The position numbers were made by a program, and so were the translations under genes. The notes below the pieces were generated by a model. The model was given only the letters and a program-made list of their open reading frames with translations. It was not told the DNA's origin and ran no database searches. From NCBI RefSeq assembly GCF_009740285.1, contig NZ_CP046566.1:2166501-2230500 (forward strand): a DNA stretch of 64,000 nt, in the 5' to 3' direction. This document shows, piece after piece, positions 34,378 through 44,837 of this stretch (position 1 is its first letter; every line of letters starts with the position of its first letter). Origin of the DNA: Phnomibacter ginsenosidimutans (lineage in GTDB: Bacteria; Bacteroidota; Bacteroidia; Chitinophagales; Chitinophagaceae).

Positions 34378-34534
34378 AACAAGATTTAGAGGTCAAAATT
34401 AGGAAAGCACCTGCATCTGCCCTGCTTTAATTCCGGAAATACAAGGCGGCGGAGGGGCAATGAATTGTTAACAATATTCCGAACAATTAATGTGTTGTTC
34501 CTGTTTCTTTGCACTGTAAAAAACTCCAAAACTT

Positions 34535-37500
34535 ATGTTGAGAAATTTTCTCCGGTTCATGGCAGTGATGGCCATTACACTGGTATCCAACACTGTTATG
34601 AGTCAGGTAACAACCAGTACTATAACAGGCGTGGTGAAAGATCCTAAGGGTCAATTGTTGGAGGGTGCTACTGTAAAAGCAGAACACCAACCCTCCGGTA
34701 CTCAGTACTCAACCTTTACTACAAAAGGTGGCATTTTTACGCTGCCCGGCATGCGTACAGGTGGCCCTTACCGGGTTGAAATTACCTTTACAGGCTTCGC
34801 TCCTGCAGTGTACGAAGGCATCGTACTGCAGTTGGGCGAACCATTCAACATCAACGCCAACCTCAAAGAAACTGAAAGCATTCTGGAGAATGTGGTAGTA
34901 AGTGGCACCCGCCGCAAAGCAGCCGTCGACAAAACCGGTGCTTCTACCAACATCAGCAACCGTACCATTACCAGCATGCCTACCATTTCTCGTAGCTTAT
35001 CAGACTTTACCCGCCTGACGCCACAAGCAAACGGCAACAGCTTTGGCGGCCGCGACAGCCGTTACAACAACATTCAGGTGGATGGTGCCAACCTCAACAA
35101 CAACTTTGGTTTGAGCAGTGAACCGCTTCCAGGCGGCCCCGGTAATCAGCCTATTTCTTTGGATGCGATTGAAGAAGTTTCTATCAACATTGCTCCTTAC
35201 GACGTACGTCAGGCAGGTTTTACCGGTGCTGGTATCAACGCCGTTACCAAGAGCGGTACAAATAAATTTAAAGGTTCTGCCTACACTTACTATCGTGATG
35301 AAACCTACAACGGAGCCCGTGTTGCAAATGAAAAGCTTGGTCCTCAACAATTTTCTCAGAGCAATATTTGGGGTGCTACATTGGGTGGTCCAATCATCAA
35401 AAACAAACTGTTTTTCTTTGGCTCTTATGAATATGAAAAAGAAGCTTCCCCGGCGTACAATGGTCTCCAAGAGGTGGTTCTGGTATTGGCAACGTATCAA
35501 ACATTTCTGCCGATACCCTGAAGAAGTTCTCTGATCTGTTGCGCAGCCGTTATGGTTACGAAACAGGTGCCTACGATAATTTCCCCAGCTTCAGTGCCAA
35601 AAACACGAAAATTTTGGGCCGTATCGACTGGAACCTGAGCAAGAACCACAAAGTAACTGCCAAGTTCAGCCAGCTCACCAGCAACAATGACAACCAATTG
35701 AATGCCACCAGCACTCCTAACGGTGCTTTGACTGGTCTGCAATCTCGCTTTGGTCAGAATGGTATGAGCTACGCCAACAGCAACTATGGTTTTGAAGACA
35801 TCGTTCGCAACGTAACCTTCGAATTGAATAGCCGCTTCGGTTCTAAAATCAGCAACCAGTTGCTGGCTACCATGACCAATATCAGCTCAATCCGTACTTC
35901 ACCCAGCGCCATTTTCCCCTTCATTGACATCCGCAATGCCATGGGTATTGGTACTACTACCAACATCAGTGCCGGTTACGAACCATTCTCTTTGAACAAC
36001 GAGGTGATAAACGATGTGTACAGCTTCACCGACAACTTTACATACTACGCTGGTAAGCATACCCTCACTGCGGGTATCAACTATGAGTATCAGGAAATCG
36101 GTAACATGTTCATGCCCGGTTCCCAGAGCTATTATGCGTACAACTCACTGCAAGATTTTGTAGAAAACAAAGCACCAATTGTATACTCAACCACTTATTC
36201 TTTGGTACCTGGTCAATCAGCTGTTTATGCTTCTCAGGTAAAAGTGGGTCAGGTTGGTTTGTACCTGCAGGATGAGTGGGTGGTAAATCCACAGTTTAAA
36301 ATTACCGCTGGTGTTCGTTTCGATAAGTTTGGTTTCCCCGAAACTCCAATTGAAAACAAAGCTATCAGCGCTGTTAACCTCTACGATGCCAATGGCAAGC
36401 TGACCAAATACAATAATACAGTTCTCCCCAGCACCAAAATTTACTTCTCGCCCCGTCTTGGTTTCCGCTACGATGTAGATGGAGATAAGAAAACTGTGGT
36501 ACGTGGTGGTACAGGTATCTTCACTGGTCGTATTCCATTTGTATGGCTTACAAACATTACCCAAAACAGTGCTATGTACCAGTTTGGTGCTACGGTTACC
36601 GATGCTACTGCACTGGAACGTTTCAAATTCAATCCAGATCCCAACTTCCACCTCAATCGTGGTGATGCATTGTTGCCAACTACTCCCGGAGGAGCTGTGC
36701 CAACCAACCTCGTATACTGTCTGACCCCGGTTTCCGCTTCCCACAACTGTGGCGTACCAACATTGCCATCGATCAGGATTTGGGCAAAGGCTGGTTGCTG
36801 ACTTTTGAAGGTATCGTTGGTAAAGACATCAACGCTGTGCGGATGCGCAACGCCAACCAGAATAACTTCAATGCCATCCTGAATGGTCCGGACAACCGTC
36901 CTCGTTTCCTCGCTTCTGGCGACCGTCGTCTGAATTCAAACATCACCGGTTCTGCCATTATCCTGGAAAACACCAACAAAGGCCATCAGGTAAGTTTGAC
37001 TACTCAACTGAGCAAGTCTTTCAACAATGGTTTCTTCGGTTCAATTGCCTACACCTATACACATGCGGCTGATGTAACCTCTAACCCCGGTTCTACTGCC
37101 AACTCTGTATGGAACAGCACGCCAACTGTTGCTGGTCAAAACGCTTTAGAAATTGGCAGCTCACCATCAGCACTTCCTCACCGCATTATCGCCAACGTAT
37201 CTTACCGCAAAGAGTTCTTTAAGAAATTGGCTACCACCATCTCAGTATTCTATGAAGGCAGCCATCAGGGTCGTTTCACTTACGTAGTGAGTGGTGACCT
37301 CAACAACGATGGTAACTCAAATACCGATCTGTTGTACATTCCTAAAACTGCCAGCGAACTCACTTTCGTAAATGCAACTTATGGTGGTGTAACCTTCACC
37401 CCTGCACAGCAGGCTGCTGCATTCGATGCCTACATCGATCAGGACAAATACCTGAGCAAGCGTCGTGGTACTTATGCAGAGCGTAACGGTGCTTTGCTGC

Positions 37501-37808
37501 CTTGGTACGACCGTGTGGATGTGAAGTTTACACAAGACATCTTCACTCATTTCAAAGGCAATAAAAACACCCTGCAGTTTACTGTAGACGTGTTCAACTT
37601 TGCCAACATGCTGAACCGCGATTGGGGTATCCGTCGTTTCACCATTCAAAACCAACCATTGGTTTCTGCAGGTGTAAACTCTTCAGGTGTACCTACCTAC
37701 CGCATGAACCAGACCAGCAACCAGCTGCTGACAAAGACATTTAACAACAGCAACTCTACAGCCAGCACCTGGAGCATGCAAATCGGTTTGCGTTACATGT
37801 TCAACTAA
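34535..37808 (+). CDS. Oar-like TonB-dependent receptor, two apparent frameshifts
   Basis: About 1090 residues when joined. It has a signal peptide (1-23), a CarboxypepD_reg-like domain (STITGVVKDPKGQLLEGATV), a plug (TRLTPQANGNSFGGRDSRYN; NVQVDGA-type NIQVDGANLNNNFG; GINAVTKSGTNKFKG) and a long barrel ending with the aromatic MQIGLRYMFN. This is the Oar family of outer-membrane proteins; the substrate is unknown. The first frame fails near 35465 and resumes with GGSGIGNVSNISADTLKKFS; the second fails near 36715 and resumes DPGFRFPQLWRTNIAIDQDL. All parts are conserved, so sequencing indels are likely. A strong terminator follows. Confidence 0.9.
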
Positions 37809-37845
37809 TCGGGTTACATACGACATTACTCATCACAGTATGTCA

Positions 37846-37890
37846 TATCAACAAGAAAGCCTTCGCAATGCGAGGGCTTTCTTGTTGATA
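37846..37890. terminator. long hairpin terminator after the Oar-like gene
   Basis: Sixteen-base arms (37846-37861 and 37875-37890, TATCAACAAGAAAGCC with GGCTTTCTTGTTGATA) plus an inner TCGC/GCGA pair. No long T run on plus (TAAACTATT follows), but its position 37 bases after the stop fits a terminator. Confidence 0.8.
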
Positions 37891-37901
37891 TAAACTATTA
37901 T

Positions 37902-37936
37902 AAAAAAAGTGCAGCCTTTTGTAATGGCTGCACTTT
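37902..37936 (-). terminator. intrinsic terminator of glnS
   Basis: On minus AAAGTGCAGCC and GGCTGCACTTT form an 11-bp stem (37926-37936 with 37906-37916) with a nine-base loop, followed by further T. Starts 22 bases after the glnS stop. Confidence 0.9.
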
Positions 37937-37958
37937 GTATTTCTCGTAGAAATGCTCG

Positions 37959-39623
37959 TTACTTTTTAGCTTCTCTGGCCCAGGTATCTTTCAAGGTTAC
38001 GGTACGGTTAAACACCAACTTCGAAGCATTGCTATGCACAGCATCCAGGGTAAAATAACCTTTCCGGATAAATTGAAAATGATCACCTACCTGTGCTGCT
38101 GTCAATGCAGGTTCTATGTATGCATGTTCAATCACCTGCAAGCTATCGGGGTTGATATACGATTTGAAATCACCTTCTTCCGCAGAAGGATTTTCAACCT
38201 TGAACAAACGGTCGTACAACCGAACTTCCGCTTGCACTGCATGTGCGGCACTTATCCAATGAATGGTACCTTTTGCATGAACACCACTGGTATCGCTGCC
38301 GCTGCGGCTTTCAGGAATGTATTCGGCCAGCACTTTGGTTACACGGCCATCAGCATCTTTTTCAAAACCGGTACAGCGAACGATGTAAGCACTTTTCAAC
38401 CGTACCACGGCACCCGGTGCCAGACGGAACCACTTCTTAGAAGCTTCTTCCATGAAGTCTTCCCGCTCAATCCACAGCGTTCCGCTAAAAGGAATTTCCC
38501 GTTCGCCGGTCTCCGGCATTTCGGGGTTGTTTTCCGATTGCATCATCTCTACCTGCCCTGCCGGATAGTTGGTAATTTCCAACGCCAGCGGATCGAGCAC
38601 CGCCATACGGCGCAAAGCAGTTTTGTTCAGGTCTTCCCGAACAAAAAATTCGAGCAAACTCAGGTCAATCAGGTTTTCTCTTTTGGCCACGCCGATACGG
38701 TCGCAAAAGTCTCGGATGGATTTCGGCGTGTAACCACGGCGACGCATACCACTGATGGTAGGCATACGTGGGTCGTCCCAGCTTTCCACATGACCTTCAT
38801 TTACCAACTGCAGCAGCTTCCGCTTGCTCATTACAGTATAGGTCATATTGAGGCGGGCAAATTCATATTGATGACTCGGGAAAATCTCGAGTTGCTCAAT
38901 CAGCCAATCGTACAAGGCACGGTGCGGAATAAACTCCAGCGTACAAATGCTATGCGTAATGCCTTCAATGCTATCGCTTTGGCCATGCGCAAAATCGTAC
39001 ATCGGGTAAATGCACCATGCATCGCCGGTGCGATGATGGTGGGCATGCTTGATGCGATAGATGATAGGGTCTCGCAGCAGCATGTTGGGGCTGGCCATGT
39101 CTACCTTGGCCCGCAACACCTTGCTGCCATCCGCATATTTACCTGACCGCATGTCGGTAAAGATTTGCAGGTTCTCTGCTACGCTGCGTTCTGCGTATTG
39201 GTTACGCACACCCGGTTGTGTGGGCGTACCTTTTTGTGCGGCTATTTCTTCAGAAGTGCTGTCGTCAACATACGCCAGCCCCTTCTCAATCAGTTTTACA
39301 GCAAAAGCATACAGCTGTTCAAAGTAATCAGAAGCGTAAAATTCATTGGCCCACTGAAAACCCAGCCACTGCACGTCACCTTTAATACTGTCTACATATT
39401 CGGTGTCTTCTGTTACAGGATTGGTATCATCAAAACGAAGATTGGTGGCACCGCCATATTTCTGTGCCAATCCAAAGTTGAGGCAAATGCTTTTGGCATG
39501 GCCAATGTGCAAATACCCATTGGGCTCTGGAGGAAAACGGGTAAGAATGGACTTGTGTTTGCCAGCAGCTAAATCGGTTTCAATAATTTCTTCGATAAAA
39601 TTCAGGCTCTTCTCTTCACTCAT
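37959..39623 (-). CDS. glnS: glutaminyl-tRNA synthetase
   Basis: A 554-residue class I synthetase that charges tRNA-Gln. It has the signature [15 protein letters not shown] (HIGH motif, residues 31-45), [19 protein letters not shown], and the KMSKS equivalent [11 protein letters not shown], then the C-terminal beta-barrel anticodon-binding domain ([24 protein letters not shown]). The start at 39623 ([14 protein letters not shown]) matches the usual N-terminus; longer in-frame starts lie near or above the promoter box at 39710. No signs of damage. Confidence 0.96.
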   Translation of the reverse strand: MSEEKSLNFIEEIIETDLAAGKHKSILTRFPPEPNGYLHIGHAKSICLNFGLAQKYGGATNLRFDDTNPVTEDTEYVDSIKGDVQWLGFQWANEFYASDYFEQLYAFAVKLIEKGLAYVDDSTSEEIAAQKGTPTQPGVRNQYAERSVAENLQIFTDMRSGKYADGSKVLRAKVDMASPNMLLRDPIIYRIKHAHHHRTGDAWCIYPMYDFAHGQSDSIEGITHSICTLEFIPHRALYDWLIEQLEIFPSHQYEFARLNMTYTVMSKRKLLQLVNEGHVESWDDPRMPTISGMRRRGYTPKSIRDFCDRIGVAKRENLIDLSLLEFFVREDLNKTALRRMAVLDPLALEITNYPAGQVEMMQSENNPEMPETGEREIPFSGTLWIEREDFMEEASKKWFRLAPGAVVRLKSAYIVRCTGFEKDADGRVTKVLAEYIPESRSGSDTSGVHAKGTIHWISAAHAVQAEVRLYDRLFKVENPSAEEGDFKSYINPDSLQVIEHAYIEPALTAAQVGDHFQFIRKGYFTLDAVHSNASKLVFNRTVTLKDTWAREAKK

Positions 39624-39709
39624 GTGTTGCTTGTTTTTGTTGCCACCATTGCCTTTGGGCATTTCATTGCCCTGTAAACTGTGGTACTTCTTTTTATACA
39701 CGAAGGCTG

Positions 39710-39717
39710 CAAATGTA
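39710..39717 (-). promoter_or_regulatory. promoter -7 box of glnS (TACATTTG)
   Basis: Exact TAnnTTTG on minus; it would start a transcript near 39703, giving a leader of about 80 nt before the ATG at 39623. It supports rejecting the upstream start at 39773. Confidence 0.6.
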
Positions 39718-39779
39718 ACGCAATGCCTATGTTTCACGGAGATGAAAATCACAGTGTACCGTTGCTGCTCCATGTGCCG

Positions 39780-39915
39780 AGCGGAAGACGGGATTCGAAT
39801 GCCGACAAGCCACTTGTGGCGGCTGTCTGCACCGTGACATCCGCTTCGGGCGGATCGTCACGGCCCGCGACCTTCAGTTTGGGAAACTGAAGCTCTACCC
39901 CTGAGCTACTTCCGC
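39780..39915 (-). tRNA. tRNA-Gly(CCC) with a 64-nt insert in the T-arm
   Basis: The cloverleaf is clear on minus: acceptor GCGGAAG/CTTCCGC, D-stem GCTC/GAGC with loop AGGGGTA, anticodon stem TCAGT/ACTGA with loop TTCCCAA (anticodon CCC, glycine), variable AGGTC, T-stem GCGGG/CCCGT and T-loop TTCGAAT, discriminator T, no encoded CCA. Between T-stem base 53 and T-loop base 54 lies an insert of 64 nt (39800-39863). It folds into two hairpins: 39832-39863 (CCGTGAC-G-ATCCGC with GCGGAT-GTCACGG) and 39804-39827 (GACAG...TTGTC with inner GCCA/TGGC). All other positions are canonical. Whether the product is functional is not known. Confidence 0.88.
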
Positions 39916-39960
39916 TGAATGTTTTAAAGGTAAGCAACACTGGTTTTGCAACACCTGACT

Positions 39961-40785
39961 TTAGCCAAGCGCTACATCCAATATCATCATTACTGTAAAG
40001 CCACCCATAAAACCCATTACGGCCAAATCGGTGTATTTGTCGCGTTGGGTTTCTGGTATTACCTCTTCCACCACCACGTATATCATGGCGCCTGCGGCAA
40101 AAGCAAGGGCAAATGGCAACACTGGCTGCATATATATCACCGCTACGGCGCCCAACACGCCGGCAATGGGCTCTACAATGGCAGAAAGCTGTCCATACCA
40201 AAAGCTTTTGAATCGGCTCACACCATGTCTGCGCAGCGGCATGGCTACTGCAAATCCTTCGGGAAAGTTTTGAATGCCGATGCCTATGGCCAAGGTAATG
40301 GCACCGGCAATGGTAGCATCGGGCATACCCTGAGCAGCAGCGCCAAACAACACCCCTACGGCCAAACCTTCAGGAATATTGTGGAGCGTAATGGCCAATA
40401 TCAGCAATGTACTTCTGCGCCATTGGGTTTGTACACCTTCCGTTTCTTCATCGGTAAAATTGATGTGCAGGTGCGGCAAATATTTATCGAGGGCAAATAT
40501 GAAAAAGCCCCCCGCCAGAAAGCCCACTGCTGCCGGAAACCACGGTGCCGATGGAAACATGCGTTCACTCATTTCAATGCTGGGATTGAGCAGGCTCCAA
40601 AAGCTGGCGGCCACCATTACACCACCCGTAAAACCCAACATGGCATCCAACAAGCCACGATGCATCTTTTTAAAAAAGAACACCAGACTGGCACCGGCAG
40701 CAGTTACCAACCAGGTAAAAATGGTAGCCAGCAATGCAGCATACACCGGACCAATTTCTGTAACAAAGGCAGTTATTTTTTCCAT
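39961..40785 (-). CDS. ZIP-family metal transporter
   Basis: A 274-residue inner-membrane protein with about eight helices and both ZIP metal-site motifs in consecutive helices: HNIPEG (residues 135-140) and QNFPEG (172-177). A short polar His-containing loop (HLHINFTDEETEG) lies between helices III and IV. ZIP proteins import zinc, iron or manganese. The DtxR/MntR-type regulator gene lies five bases upstream on the same strand, pointing to metal-dependent control. Confidence 0.93.
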   Translation of the reverse strand: MEKITAFVTEIGPVYAALLATIFTWLVTAAGASLVFFFKKMHRGLLDAMLGFTGGVMVAASFWSLLNPSIEMSERMFPSAPWFPAAVGFLAGGFFIFALDKYLPHLHINFTDEETEGVQTQWRRSTLLILAITLHNIPEGLAVGVLFGAAAQGMPDATIAGAITLAIGIGIQNFPEGFAVAMPLRRHGVSRFKSFWYGQLSAIVEPIAGVLGAVAVIYMQPVLPFALAFAAGAMIYVVVEEVIPETQRDKYTDLAVMGFMGGFTVMMILDVALG

Positions 40786-40790
40786 GTTCT

Positions 40791-41453
40791 CTAAGCTTCA
40801 ATCGGTTTTACAAAAATGTTTTTGGCCAGCATTTCGCTAATGGTGAAGCTGGCACCGGTAGCCAACTGCAGCTCCACCGTTTTATCAAAATTGAAATGGC
40901 GCAGCACGGTAAGGCGGCTCCCCATTTCCAGTTTTTTGAGGCTGAGCATTTCCAGAAATGATTCATCCTGACTACCCACACCACATACTTCTGCCGGCAG
41001 TTGCTCGGCCCAGTTGCTGAGGGCTGTTTGCTCTCGGGCCGCCATATAACCCGAAGGATCCGGAATGGGATCGCCATGAGGATCGAAACGTGGAAAGCCT
41101 AAAAATGCATCAAGCTTATCGGTAAGTAAATCACTTTGCACATGCTCCAACTGTTCCGCTACTGCATGTACCTCTTCCCAGCCAAACCCTAGCTTTTCAG
41201 ACAAGAAAAACTCCCATAACCGGTGCCGCCTGATAATGCCCAAGGCCAGCTTTTTGCCCGTACGGGTAAGCGAACAGCCATAGTACTTTTCATACTTCAA
41301 CAGTCCTTTAGCTTCCAGTTTTTTAATCATATCGGTAGCCGATGCCGGACGTGTTTGCAGCTCTGCCGCCAAATCATTAGTGTGCACACTTTTCTGGTGG
41401 CGTTGCAAGTGGTATATGCTTTTAATGTAATTTTCCTCGGCAACTGTGTACAT
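40791..41453 (-). CDS. DtxR/MntR-family metal-dependent repressor
   Basis: A 220-residue regulator: N-terminal winged helix (EENYIKSIYHLQRHQKSVHT; LQTRPASATDMIKKLEAKGL; YEKYYGCSLTRTGKKLA), dimerisation/metal domain (EEVHAVAEQLEHVQSDLL; GFPRFDPHGDPIP) and a C-terminal FeoA/SH3-like domain. It should repress the ZIP gene and itself when metal is plentiful. A 16-bp palindrome lies nine bases upstream of its ATG. Which metal it senses cannot be read from the sequence; Mn or Fe are usual. Confidence 0.94.
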   Translation of the reverse strand: MYTVAEENYIKSIYHLQRHQKSVHTNDLAAELQTRPASATDMIKKLEAKGLLKYEKYYGCSLTRTGKKLALGIIRRHRLWEFFLSEKLGFGWEEVHAVAEQLEHVQSDLLTDKLDAFLGFPRFDPHGDPIPDPSGYMAAREQTALSNWAEQLPAEVCGVGSQDESFLEMLSLKKLEMGSRLTVLRHFNFDKTVELQLATGASFTISEMLAKNIFVKPIEA

Positions 41454-41461
41454 TCGAAATG

Positions 41462-41477
41462 TTTAGACAAATCTAAA
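41462..41477. promoter_or_regulatory. candidate DtxR/MntR operator TTTAGACAAATCTAAA
   Basis: A perfect inverted repeat TTTAGA-CAAA-TCTAAA in the 46-base divergent spacer between the DtxR-family gene and the lipoprotein gene. Its place and symmetry suit autoregulation; it could also control the divergent gene. Confidence 0.7.
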
Positions 41478-41499
41478 AATATATTTTTATAAATAGCCC

Positions 41500-42477
41500 A
41501 TGAAAAAGAATTTGCTGAAACAGCTGTCGCTACTGGCTTCTGTTTGTTGTATGATGGCGCTGCTCACAGCATGTAACGGATCGCATAAGAAGAGCATGAA
41601 GGGCGATGAAGAAGTAACGGTGAAAGACTTTGTAGCGTTTTTCGATCCGGTAAAATTGCCCATCTCTTTTACCGATACCATTTTCAAAAACAAACTGACC
41701 GACTCGGCACGTATAGAATACAAAGTATTTACCCAAATGCTGGGCGATACTATTTTGAAGCCCCTCTATAAAAAAGAGAAGCCCAAGATTTACGCCATGG
41801 GGCAGTTTAAAAACGGAGATGCAGAAACCTACCTCTTGCTACAAACCAAAGGCACCAAAAACGCAGTGTACATTGTAGCAGTAGATGAAAATATGGTACC
41901 CAAAGCCAGCATGATGTTGCTGGCCAGCAAAGGCAGTACAACTGCTACCGATTTAGTGACCATCGATAAAAAATTCACCATTACTACGGTAGATGAATAC
42001 AAAAAAAGCAATGGAGAATTGACCACTTTTTCTTCAGTGTATGCATACAACACAGCAGGTTTGTTCATGGTGATAATGAACGATGGTTTGAAAAAGGGAG
42101 AAATTGTAGAGTTCGTGAATCCCATTGATACTTTTCCGCAAACCCAACCCAATACAGGCGATTACGGCAGCAACAAACAAAACTTCATCAGCATTCGTGA
42201 TGGTGATACCCCTAAGAAATTTCAGTTCTTTTTGTACATGAACAAAAGCAGTTTGTGTACTGCTGAGCTCAAGGGGGAAGCCCGTTGGGTAACCAAAGAC
42301 AGTGCCGTATTTGATTCGAACAACGATGGTTGTAAAGTGGCGTTCAAATTTAGCAAACGCAACATACGTATCATGGAACTGGAAGGCTGTGGCAGCAAGC
42401 GCCCCATGGAGTGTAGTTTCAATGCCAGCTACAATAGAATTCAAAAGCCTGTTGCCAGCAAAAAGAAAAAGAAATGA
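41500..42477 (+). CDS. lipoprotein of unknown function
   Basis: A 325-residue protein with lipoprotein signal (LLTAC, Cys at residue 25) and a basic C-terminus ending KKKKK. The mature part has repeating beta segments (AMGQFKNGDAETYLLLQTKG; AVYIVAVDENMVPKASMMLL) but matches no family I know. It diverges from the DtxR-family gene and shares its 46-base spacer, and its stop overlaps the RidA start by four bases (ATGA). Confidence 0.75.
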   Translation: MKKNLLKQLSLLASVCCMMALLTACNGSHKKSMKGDEEVTVKDFVAFFDPVKLPISFTDTIFKNKLTDSARIEYKVFTQMLGDTILKPLYKKEKPKIYAMGQFKNGDAETYLLLQTKGTKNAVYIVAVDENMVPKASMMLLASKGSTTATDLVTIDKKFTITTVDEYKKSNGELTTFSSVYAYNTAGLFMVIMNDGLKKGEIVEFVNPIDTFPQTQPNTGDYGSNKQNFISIRDGDTPKKFQFFLYMNKSSLCTAELKGEARWVTKDSAVFDSNNDGCKVAFKFSKRNIRIMELEGCGSKRPMECSFNASYNRIQKPVASKKKKK

Positions 42478-42872
42478 GTGAACGCATCAATTACAGTAGC
42501 GGCGCCGTGTGGGAAGAGCTGGTGGGCTACAGTCGGGCGGTACAGGTTGGCAACGTCATCGAAATAGCAGGCACTACAGCCTATGTAAATGGAGAGCTGG
42601 TGGGCCGTGGCGATTTGTATGCACAATGCACCTGCATCTTCGAAAAAGTAGCGGCAACACTTGAACAAGCAGGCAGTGGATTGAAGGATGTGGTACGCAC
42701 CAGAACCTTTGTAACAGACATAACGCAATGGGAAGCATTTGCCAAAGCCCATGCTGAATATTTTGGCAACATCCGTCCCGTTGCCAGCCTCATAGAAGTA
42801 AAAGGGTTTATTGACCCCGAAATGCTGGTGGAAATAGAAATGACCGCAATCATTTCCGGTGCAAAAGTTTAG
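42474..42872 (+). CDS. RidA/YjgF-family enamine/imine deaminase
   Basis: A 132-residue RidA-like protein: start INYSSGAVWEELVGYSRAVQ, then IAGTTAYVNGELVG, LKDVVRTRTFVTD and the ending VEIEMTAIIS. The conserved Arg of the active site is present in VRTRTFV. RidA proteins hydrolyse reactive 2-aminoacrylate and related enamines formed by PLP enzymes. Translation is coupled to the upstream lipoprotein gene. Confidence 0.9.
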   Translation: MSERINYSSGAVWEELVGYSRAVQVGNVIEIAGTTAYVNGELVGRGDLYAQCTCIFEKVAATLEQAGSGLKDVVRTRTFVTDITQWEAFAKAHAEYFGNIRPVASLIEVKGFIDPEMLVEIEMTAIISGAKV

Positions 42873-43052
42873 CACATTGACTATCAGGCATGTGTACATT
42901 TTACACAATAAACAATCGCATTTGCGCTATATTGCGGCCCCTTTAGCAACCGAGCACCCCAATGCAGGCAGCGTAGAACGAGTGATGAGCTATGCAGTAT
43001 AACATTGGATATTACAAACCTTATCTCGCCGCTAAAGCATAAAACATATCTT

Positions 43053-44718
43053 ATGAGCAGTACTGGTTTTCACAATTATACCGTGCCTTATCAGGTAGAC
43101 GAACGGTATAGCAAGAAAGTCGCCTACTTCAGCATGGAATTTGCCGTGCATCAGCCCCTCAAAATATACAGCGGTGGTTTAGGATTTCTTTCCGGTTCAC
43201 ATTTGCGCAGCGCTTATGAACTGAAGCAGAATCTTATCGGTATTGGTATCCTTTGGAAATATGGTTATTACGACCAGGCCCGCAACCAAGACCAAACCTT
43301 GCAGGTACAATGGAACGAAAAGATTTACAACTACCTGGAAGATACCGGCATCAAATTTCAGATTCCCATTCATGATCATCCGGTTTGGGTAAAAGCTTAC
43401 TACTTAAATCCAAGCACGTTCAACTCAGCTCCCCTGTTTTTGCTGAGTACCGATTTGCCGGAGAATGATTATGTAAGTCAAACCATTTGTCACCGGTTGT
43501 ACGACGGCAATACCGCTACCAAAGTGGCACAATTCATTTTGTTGGGTATTGGTGGTGCCAAACTCATTGATGAGTTGAACTTCAACCCAGATGTGTACCA
43601 TCTGAACGAAGCACATGCCATGAGCAGTGTGTTTTACCTGTACAAAAAGTTGGGCAGCGTTGAAGAAATTAAGAAGAAGCTTGTTTTTACTACGCATACG
43701 CCAGAAGAGGCCGGCAACGAAAAGCATGACATTTTCCTGTGTGAAAAAATGAGCTATTTCTACGGTATGCCGCTGGAAAAAGTAAGACAACTCACAGGTA
43801 TTTACGATGATCAGGTTTAACCACTCACTGGCAGCGCTGCGATTTGCAAGAATTGCCAATGGTGTGAGCCAGCTACATGGCGAAGTGAGCCGTCAGATGT
43901 GGGGACACTATGAAAATGTAGCGCCTATCAAAGCCATTACCAACGCACAAAACTGGAAATACTGGGCCGATAAGCAACTCTACCGGTTTATGGAAGAGGG
44001 CAACGATTTTGGTTTTGATGATCGCAAACGCCATTTGAAAAAACGGGCTTTTGATATTGTAGCCGATCAAACAGGCAAGCTGCTCGATCCGGATGTACTC
44101 ACTATCGTTTGGGCCCGCCGTTTTGCCGGTTACAAACGTGCAGAACTGCTGACCCGTGATTTGGCCCGCTTCGAACGGCTCATCAACAACATCGATCGTC
44201 CTGTACAAATTATTTGGGCTGGCAAACCTTACCCGTTGGACTACCCTGCTATCAGCGACTTTAACCACCTCGACCACCTGAGCAAGAGCTACAAAAATGT
44301 AGCGGTGTGCATCGGCTATGAATTGGCGTTGAGCAAGCGCCTGAAGCAAGCCGCAGATATTTGGCTGAACAATCCACGTGTGCCCCGCGAAGCCAGTGGC
44401 ACCAGTGGTATGACAGCTGCTATGAATGGTGCTGTGAACCTGAGTACTCACGACGGCTGGATTTGTGAATTCATCAATCATGGCAACAACGGATTTGTTG
44501 TGCCTCCGATTGATTACAGCGCTGTTCACGTACAAGAGCAAGATCAATACGATCTCGATCAACTGTATAAAATTTTGGAAGAGCAGGTAGTGCCATTGTA
44601 TTATGGCAACAAAGACACCTGGCGCCAGATTGTAAAAAATGGCATGCGGGATGTGCGTATTCAATTCGACAGCAACCGCATGGCTCACGAATATTACGAA
44701 GAGATGTACAAAGCCTGA
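43053..44718 (+). CDS. alpha-glucan phosphorylase-like protein (GT35), apparent frameshift
   Basis: About 555 residues, the short GT35 type. The N-terminal half has VAYFSMEFAVHQPLKIYSGG, GNTATKVAQFILLGIGGAKL and VYHLNEAHA; the C-terminal half has ANGVSQLHGEVSRQMW, WARRFAGYKRAELL and EASGTSGMTAAMNG. The family releases glucose-1-phosphate from glycogen-like glucans with PLP. The frame breaks at about 43810 (DDQV then RFNHSLAALRFARIANG). In the PLP motif E-A-S-G-x-x-x-M-K the lysine that binds PLP is replaced by Thr (codon ACA). The start at 43053 (MSSTGFHNYTVPYQVD) fits family members. A terminator follows. Confidence 0.87.
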
Positions 44719-44747
44719 TAAAGGCATTCAACTACAAGCACAATCTG

Positions 44748-44783
44748 AATATCCCGGCTCCAGTAGCCGGGGTATTTATTTTT
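44748..44783 (+). terminator. intrinsic terminator of the phosphorylase gene
   Basis: AATATCCCGGCT (44748-44759) pairs with AGCCGGGGTATT (44765-44776), loop CCAGT, followed by TATTTTT. Confidence 0.85.
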
Positions 44784-44837
44784 ACCAAAAGCTATGAATG
44801 CCTCCATAGTTTTGCCTTCCCAACAGAAACAGAACAC

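Noticed and set aside
39749-40201. Minus-strand frame across the tRNA and into the ZIP gene
   Set aside because: It runs through the tRNA in one frame and the ZIP gene in another; the tRNA cloverleaf and ZIP motifs explain the sequence.
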